Below are positions 60,357 to 64,000 of a stretch of 64,000 nt of DNA, in pieces. Source of the DNA: a virus; the IMG/VR virus record IMGVR_UViG_3300031673_000012, positions 21,419 through 85,418 of that record. One strand, given 5' to 3'. How positions within the stretch are numbered: position 1 is the stretch's first letter; the number at the start of each line of letters is the position of its first letter. Under the pieces are notes generated by a model. It saw only the letters and a list, made by a program, of their open reading frames with translations. It did not search any database and was not told the origin of the DNA. A program made the translations under genes and the position numbers.

Positions 60357-60372
60357 AATTAAAAATAAAACA

Positions 60373-60429
60373 ATGACAACAAAAGATAAAAAACTGGCAG
60401 AAGAAATTTATTGCGAGTCGGGATTATGA
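60373..60429 (+). pseudogene. Very short frame resembling the start of the preceding gene
   Basis: An 18-codon frame (MTTKDKKLAEEIYCESGL) begins 16 bases after the preceding gene and resembles its N terminus (MTAEDKNWYKKK). It may be a decayed copy, a leader peptide or chance. The stretch 60357-60461 holds no other candidate. Confidence 0.3.
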
Positions 60430-60461
60430 AAGTAATATGTAAACTTAAAGAATAAATTGTT

Positions 60462-60929
60462 ATGGGAAGAGAATTAAGAAGAGTTCCCGCAAATTGGGAA
60501 CATCCAAAAAATGACAAAGGTTTTTATCAACCAATGTATGATGAGTTTTATGGTGATGCAATTAATGAATGGATTAAAAACCATAAAAAATGGTTAAATG
60601 GCACTCATCCAGATTTATTAGAAAATCCAAAATTAAAAGAAGAATATCCCTTCTATGCAATGTATGATGGTGGACCTCCTGATATTGAATATTACCAAAC
60701 AACAAAATACTCAGAAAAAGAATTGACACATATTCAGCTTTATGAAACAACAAGTGAAGGTACACCTAAAAGTCCCCTATTTAAAGTTGATGAATTTGAA
60801 AAATTATGTGAATGGGCTGCTAATCATTGTACAACATTTGCTTCTTTTACAGCCACTAAAGAAGAATGGATGGTTATGCTTAAAAATGATTTTGTACACC
60901 ATAAAGAAGGAAATGTTATTTTTATGTAG
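60462..60929 (+). CDS. Conserved phage protein, unknown function
   Basis: The 155-residue protein starts with GRELRRVPANWEHPK, a motif common in phage hypothetical proteins, and has an aromatic, Pro-rich middle (EYPFYAMYDGGPPDIEYY). The second half (LFKVDEFEKLCEWAANHCTTFASFTATKEEWM) looks helical. No catalytic motif is visible. Its conserved start supports it being a real family. Confidence 0.6.
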   Translation: MGRELRRVPANWEHPKNDKGFYQPMYDEFYGDAINEWIKNHKKWLNGTHPDLLENPKLKEEYPFYAMYDGGPPDIEYYQTTKYSEKELTHIQLYETTSEGTPKSPLFKVDEFEKLCEWAANHCTTFASFTATKEEWMVMLKNDFVHHKEGNVIFM

Positions 60930-60937
60930 GATAAAAA

Positions 60938-61120
60938 ATGAATGAGATGAAAAAAAGAATGATTTTAGTAATTATTACGATAGTAATATTACTTTCCAGT
61001 TGTGCTTATCAGCAGTATCGTGCTCAACAGTTCCATCCTAATAAGAGGGATAACCAGATCAGGAAATGTCAGGTTCATAAGAATTCTAATTCGATGCGAG
61101 ATTATTACAAACTCAGGTAA
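60938..61120 (+). CDS. Small lipoprotein
   Basis: The 60-residue protein has a lipoprotein leader (MILVIITIVILLSSCAYQQ, lipobox LSSC) after a short start; a second ATG three codons later would give a neater leader. The mature part is basic and short. It resembles tiny phage spanin-like or exclusion lipoproteins. The end overlaps the next gene by one base. Confidence 0.55.
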   Translation: MNEMKKRMILVIITIVILLSSCAYQQYRAQQFHPNKRDNQIRKCQVHKNSNSMRDYYKLR

Positions 61121-61404
61121 TGGAAGTGTTAACTAAAGAACAATTCGATCTTCTTCCTGCAGGAAAAGTTTTCGCTTCTGGTGTCCTACCCAATTCTCCA
61201 GAAGGATTATTTATGACAGATTCAGGAGGAGAACTCCGGTGGGTAGCCAAAAAGGGACATGGAGACGATTGGGCAATTTATTGCCATTGGTCTTCATACA
61301 CAGTGGAGTATATTACTAAGTATGGAGATAAAGTAGTAACTAGAAAAAATATCCTTAAATGTATTGATTGTGATCAAGAAGTTTTCAAAGCTTATAGATA
61401 CTGA
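61120..61404 (+). CDS. Conserved small phage protein
   Basis: The 94-residue protein (MEVLTKEQFDLLPAGKVFASGV, ELRWVAKKGHGDDWAIYCHW, CIDCDQEVF) belongs to a type of short phage protein often seen in early regions. Its function is unknown. Two cysteines near the end (CIDC) could bind metal. It overlaps both neighbours by one base. Confidence 0.55.
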   Translation: MEVLTKEQFDLLPAGKVFASGVLPNSPEGLFMTDSGGELRWVAKKGHGDDWAIYCHWSSYTVEYITKYGDKVVTRKNILKCIDCDQEVFKAYRY

Positions 61405-61577
61405 TGTCAAGATTTAGGAATCACATACTTTTTTTACCTTATCGTCAAAAGTCTATGATAGAAGTACGGATAGAGTTTTGGGAATGGTTAAGTTTAATTT
61501 TTGTACGTACGAGAGAAACCACAGAGGGTCGATCTCAAACGTACAAAATCTCAAAAGGTTCCAAAGATTATGGTTAA
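61404..61577 (+). CDS. Small hypothetical protein
   Basis: A 57-codon frame begins at ATG 61404, overlapping the previous stop (TGATG), and ends with TAA at 61575-61577. The product is Arg/Lys-rich (MSRFRNHILFLPYRQKS, IEFWEWLSLIF, then a polar tail). The coupling overlap supports expression. Function is unknown. Confidence 0.5.
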   Translation: MSRFRNHILFLPYRQKSMIEVRIEFWEWLSLIFVRTRETTEGRSQTYKISKGSKDYG

Positions 61578-61637
61578 CCCCCTTTGGGGGGTTGCATACT
61601 TATAAGCAAGGGAGTTAAGATGGTTAGCTCCCTTGCT
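61578..61637 (+). terminator. Two consecutive stem-loops after the early block
   Basis: The first stem-loop is CCCCC-TTT-GGGGG (61578-61590). The second has 10-base-pair arms AGCAAGGGAG (61605-61614) and CTCCCTTGCT (61628-61637), with a few more pairs inside. Neither is followed by a long T run. Together they may act as a weak terminator or processing site between the small early genes and the 167-residue gene. Confidence 0.5.
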
Positions 61638-61739
61638 AGTAGAATATTTAGTAGTAGTTCATAAATACTATTAATTAATAATTCTAGATTGCTAGTTTTT
61701 AAACCAATGTTCTTCACAGAGCACCTAATATCAGTTATT

Positions 61740-62243
61740 ATGGAAAATTATAATGAAAATGAAATGGTTGAGTTCGCCAAATTTGCAAAGAACTTCACTT
61801 CACCTAAGAATCCTAAAGAAGCCCTTAATAAATGGAAAATCGTAAGGTTATTCGTTAAGAGGGGTTATGTATGTAAAACCGGAGATCGGTTTGCTAGAGT
61901 AAAGCCTGATGGTAAAATTTATTCTGTTTATGAAATGGCTTGGTGTTATCGTAGTGCTGAGCGTATTGGAGTAAGTGGAAAATATTTTCCTAGTGCTTAT
62001 AATGTTAAAACTCATTATATGAGGACTCCTATGAAAGGGGCTACTCCTTATGAGACTCCTATTCATATCTGGACTATAGAGATGTTTCTTCAAGCATTAA
62101 GGTACATTCCAACAGATCAGCAAACTGAAGAAGGGGATTGGAGAGATAATTTGTATCGGGTAACTGGGTATTCAGATGATTTAGTTGAAATCCTATCCGA
62201 GTTTCCGATACCTATATCCTTATTTAAAGGGCAATCTGATTGA
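61740..62243 (+). CDS. Hypothetical protein, last plus-strand gene
   Basis: Starting at ATG 61740 (MENYNENEMVEFAKFAKNF), the 167-residue protein is not recognised. It has a basic region (WKIVRLFVKRGYVCKTGDRF), aromatic strands and an acidic helix near the end. An upstream TTG at 61689 would give 184 residues and is less likely because no ribosome site precedes it. It is set apart from the early cluster by two stem-loops and a 160-base gap. Confidence 0.55.
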   Translation: MENYNENEMVEFAKFAKNFTSPKNPKEALNKWKIVRLFVKRGYVCKTGDRFARVKPDGKIYSVYEMAWCYRSAERIGVSGKYFPSAYNVKTHYMRTPMKGATPYETPIHIWTIEMFLQALRYIPTDQQTEEGDWRDNLYRVTGYSDDLVEILSEFPIPISLFKGQSD

Positions 62244-62313
62244 GAATAAGGATTAGAATTAAACACGTATATAGGCCCAAATTTTTGTATTTTTAGGCAA
62301 TCTAGGATTTTGG

Positions 62314-62346
62314 GGGCCCCAAACAGGATTAGAGGGCTCTTTTTTT
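62314..62346 (+). terminator. Rho-independent terminator of the plus-strand block
   Basis: GGGCCC (62314-62319) pairs with GGGCTC (62334-62339; one G-U pair) around a 14-base loop and is followed directly by seven T residues. It lies about 70 bases after the last plus-strand gene. The stem is short but the T run is convincing. Confidence 0.55.
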
Positions 62347-62415
62347 GTGAGGTAGAAGAGCTTTTAGTAGTTTTGGTTGCGAGCAGAAGAGCTTTTGGAG
62401 GTTATTTAGGGCCTT

Positions 62416-62445
62416 ATTAGGATTAGGATTAGGATTAGGATTAGG
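62416..62445. repeat. Tandem hexamer array (ATTAGG)x5
   Basis: Five perfect copies of ATTAGG (equivalently GGATTA) run in tandem. Similar words occur at about 62250, 62303 and 62327. The array lies in the gene-free region between convergent genes. Such arrays can be protein-binding iterons, slippage products or telomere-like repeats. Confidence 0.9.
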
Positions 62446-62523
62446 ATTTGATGATCTCTTAATTACGCGTAGGGTTGTGGTTTTGGAAATGGCATACGGT
62501 ATCAGTATAATTAAATTTGATTA

Positions 62524-62556
62524 AATAAAAAATGGGATACAGATTGTATCCCATTT
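62524..62556 (-). terminator. Rho-independent terminator downstream of the 133-residue gene
   Basis: On the minus strand, ATGGGATAC and GTATCCCAT form a stem with a 5-base loop (arms around 62532-62540 and 62546-62554), followed by TTTTTT. It lies just past the stop of the gene at 62578-62979. Confidence 0.8.
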
Positions 62557-62577
62557 ATAATTAAGGGGTTAAAAGAT

Positions 62578-62979
62578 TTATTCCTGGGTTAACCTTGCAA
62601 GGGCATTGTATCCCTTGTCCAAAATTCCCCGTTTCTCGGGTGATTCTTTAATCGAAACCCTGGTATAATTTTTGCTATCCCTGAGGTTAGCTTGATTAAA
62701 TACCGTAAGGGCCTGAGCATGAGCAGATATGGTCTTAGCATTCTGCTTAGTTAAGATACTGTGCAACAGGGATTTGCAGAGGGATAATTGCTCCCCTCTT
62801 AATTTTCTTCTTGCTTTCTTAGCATTGTCCCCCAACGCATTGGCATTCCAGATTTCCCTTGACTCCATCCCTTTGGCTATCAGGGAGTTAATGTTAAGGT
62901 TTTTAAGGTCATTTGCAATTTCCTCGATTGCAATTCCCTGACTATCAGGGAGTTTGGGTGATTTTTCTGTTGTTTTCAT
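62578..62979 (-). CDS. Hypothetical protein, repeat-region gene
   Basis: From ATG 62979 (MKTTEKSPKLPDSQG) the 133-residue protein is helical and basic (KKARRKLRGEQLSLCKSLLHSIL), with a Gln/Asn/Ala-rich later part (KTISAHAQALTVFNQANL). The upstream ATG at 63015 would add 12 hydrophobic residues and is less likely. No family was recognised. It is visibly GC-richer than most genes here and is followed by a clear terminator, so it seems a separate transcription unit. Confidence 0.6.
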   Translation of the reverse strand: MKTTEKSPKLPDSQGIAIEEIANDLKNLNINSLIAKGMESREIWNANALGDNAKKARRKLRGEQLSLCKSLLHSILTKQNAKTISAHAQALTVFNQANLRDSKNYTRVSIKESPEKRGILDKGYNALARLTQE

Positions 62980-63337
62980 GATTGCATTTATTAAATGGTT
63001 AAAATTAAAATACAATATAAATTTAATAAATCCAAATCACTTTTGCAAGGAAACCGCATTATTTTTTCATTGTTTCGAATTAATCTAAATAAGGCCTTTA
63101 TGCGGCCAGACTGGCTTCAAAGGCTTAAAACGAGGCCAGACGGGCCTATTGGCTCGAAGCTTAGCTCGCAATGTGGCTCGAGGGCTTTATAGCTTGAAGT
63201 CCTTGAGGCCTTATCTTATCTTTTAATGATATCTTTACTTTCCGAGTTACCAGCCGAAAAGGCCCTATAGCTCTTTAGCTCGAGGACACAACGAGGCCCC
63301 GGAGCTGGATAGCTTCAGGGCCCTAAAGCTTAATGGT
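62980..63337. other. Gene-free region with dense short repeats and small hairpins
   Basis: The stretch of 358 bases has no convincing gene. From about 63090 to 63310 it becomes GC-rich and repetitive, with several GGCC-centred small hairpins (for example GCCAGACTGGC near 63106 and AGGCCAGACGGGCCT near 63134) and three GGCTCGA/AGCTCGA words. It may hold a structured RNA leader or a replication element. Promoter boxes for the 133-residue gene probably lie near 63000-63060. Confidence 0.55.
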
Positions 63338-63973
63338 TTAAGGTAATTCGTCTACGTCTACTATGTCTATTTTTCGTCTTTTAAAGGAGTCTCTATCAGG
63401 GCCTTGTGGCTTCTTAACTGATTGGTTATCAAGCTCTAAGGCGGATGAGCCTTCTTGGTCAGGAGGCGATAAAGCCTCGGTGCCAGATCTCCTTTCTCGG
63501 ATGTCGGAAAAGTCCCCTATTCCGTATTCCTCATACAGCTGATCCGCTGCTTGAGAGAATTCTGATTCTGATACAGGAGTTTGGTTAGCTGGTAGACTTT
63601 TGTGATCTTTGACTGGTAATTGTTTATTTTGTATTATTTCGAGTGCCTGATCAGGAGAAATAAATTGATTATCCTTAGAAGGAGAATTATTTATTAGTTG
63701 AAGCACGTTAGTTGTATTAGTATTAGATGTGAAGAAGGTTTTGTAAGAATCTATTAAATTCTTGTTGGAGTCGAGTAGGATTTTTAGGGCCTTAGTGACT
63801 TCGGCTGATATAAATGGTTTGTAAGCATCGCCTTGGGATTTAATGAGTTTGTCTACCTGGTTAGAAATTAAACCTCTATCTTGTATTGCCCAAGAAGTAG
63901 ATAAAGTAATAATAGATTCTAAAGTATTTTTTATGTTTTCGGGGCTGGCTAGGCTACCCATGTTGGTACCCAA
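63338..63973 (-). CDS. Hypothetical protein at the edge palindrome
   Basis: The 211-residue protein is not recognised. It has a Ser/Thr/Asn-rich N-terminal half (IKNTLESIITLSTSW, FFTSNTNTTNVLQLI), a central acidic stretch (QAADQLYEEYGIGDFSD) and a basic, nuclear-type-looking end (FKRRKIDIVDVDELP). Two ATGs compete: at 63973, inside the palindrome centre, and at 63961. Its first codons are therefore part of an inverted repeat that may continue outside the window. If that repeat is an artefact, the start is uncertain. Confidence 0.45.
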   Translation of the reverse strand: MGTNMGSLASPENIKNTLESIITLSTSWAIQDRGLISNQVDKLIKSQGDAYKPFISAEVTKALKILLDSNKNLIDSYKTFFTSNTNTTNVLQLINNSPSKDNQFISPDQALEIIQNKQLPVKDHKSLPANQTPVSESEFSQAADQLYEEYGIGDFSDIRERRSGTEALSPPDQEGSSALELDNQSVKKPQGPDRDSFKRRKIDIVDVDELP

Positions 63974-64000
63974 TATGGGTAGCCTAGCCAGCCCCGAAAA
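63936..64000. repeat. Long palindrome reaching the window edge
   Basis: The arms 63936-63966 and 63970-64000 are complementary over 31 positions, with the outer 25 perfect and a single G-T mismatch inside, around a three-base centre (TAC). The right arm ends only because the window ends, so the true length is unknown. This is either a real inverted terminal or telomere-like structure or a read-through artefact of an assembly end. Confidence 0.9.

Larger units (their letters stand above)
62244..62577. other. Gene-free region with repeats and terminators
   Basis: The stretch of 334 bases between convergent genes holds no convincing gene. It contains a plus-strand terminator (62314-62346), a five-copy ATTAGG array (62416-62445) with three further scattered GGATTAG-like words nearby, two copies of an AGAGCTTTT word (in 62357-62396), and a minus-strand terminator (62524-62556). 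It could be an origin or a regulatory region; nothing proves either. Confidence 0.6.

Noticed and set aside
62729-63192. Plus-strand open frames over the 133-residue gene and the repeat region
   Set aside because: They are antisense shadows or run through the hairpin-rich stretch, and the strong minus-strand terminator at 62524-62556 supports the opposite gene.
1-64000. tRNA genes, CRISPR arrays, insertion sequences, integrase/attachment sites
   Set aside because: No cloverleaf-like or T-loop words, no spaced repeats, no transposase or recombinase motifs were found on either strand.

Overview
The window is part of the genome of a large, AT-rich contractile-tailed bacteriophage (myovirus, Caudoviricetes). 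It carries a full set of T4/P2-type tail genes (sheath, tube, tape measure, hub, spike, baseplate wedge), an HK97-type head set (large terminase, portal, protease, capsid) and phage replication genes. The host is probably a member of the Bacteroidota. A FISUMP-type lipoprotein lies in the early region, several small genes encode Bacteroidota-style lipoproteins, start codons mostly lack Shine-Dalgarno sequences, and one promoter fits the Bacteroidota pattern (TTTG, 20 bases, TATATTTG).

Layout. (1) 1-9191, minus strand: replication and nucleotide metabolism. This holds a family A DNA polymerase (cut by the window edge), a thymidylate synthase/dCMP hydroxymethylase-like enzyme, GroES, a second divergent protein with thymidylate-synthase-like spacing of key residues, an all-alpha dUTPase/dCTPase-like enzyme, a UvsW-like helicase, a DnaG-like primase and a DnaB-like helicase. 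(2) 9334-9984, plus strand: one isolated gene that may encode a phage sigma-like factor. (3) 9953-36313, minus strand: tail fibres, baseplate, hub, tape measure, a tail-assembly chaperone with a probable programmed -1 frameshift, tube, sheath, neck proteins and unassigned virion proteins. (4) 36333-38564: a small cassette with visibly higher GC content in its core, holding a caspase-like protease and a membrane/beta-barrel fusion protein, next to a holin-like gene. (5) 38581-46212: a very large three-unit beta-helix protein and other fibre-like proteins; three neighbours in a row carry secretion signals. (6) 46273-53861: head genes. (7) 54137-55878: endolysin and a cytosine-C5 methyltransferase. 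(8) 55936-62243, plus strand: about twenty small, mostly unknown, probably early genes, including an HTH regulator, DUF1643- and DUF3820-like proteins and several lipoproteins. (9) 62244-64000: repeat-rich, gene-poor DNA with two minus-strand genes and a long palindrome that reaches the window edge.

Most notable points. The caspase-like protein at 37335-38144 has its catalytic segments in the wrong order: the Cys motif comes first and the canonical His/Asp-loop segment sits at the extreme C terminus. Just downstream of its partner gene lies a fragment of an AT-rich homologue of that partner, which looks like a scar of gene replacement. The two thymidylate-synthase-like proteins, the dUTPase/dCTPase-like enzyme and the C5 methyltransferase suggest modified pyrimidines in the phage DNA.

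Limits. All family names come from motif recognition by eye. No homology search, structure prediction or folding program was run. No tRNA, CRISPR array, integrase or insertion sequence was seen.
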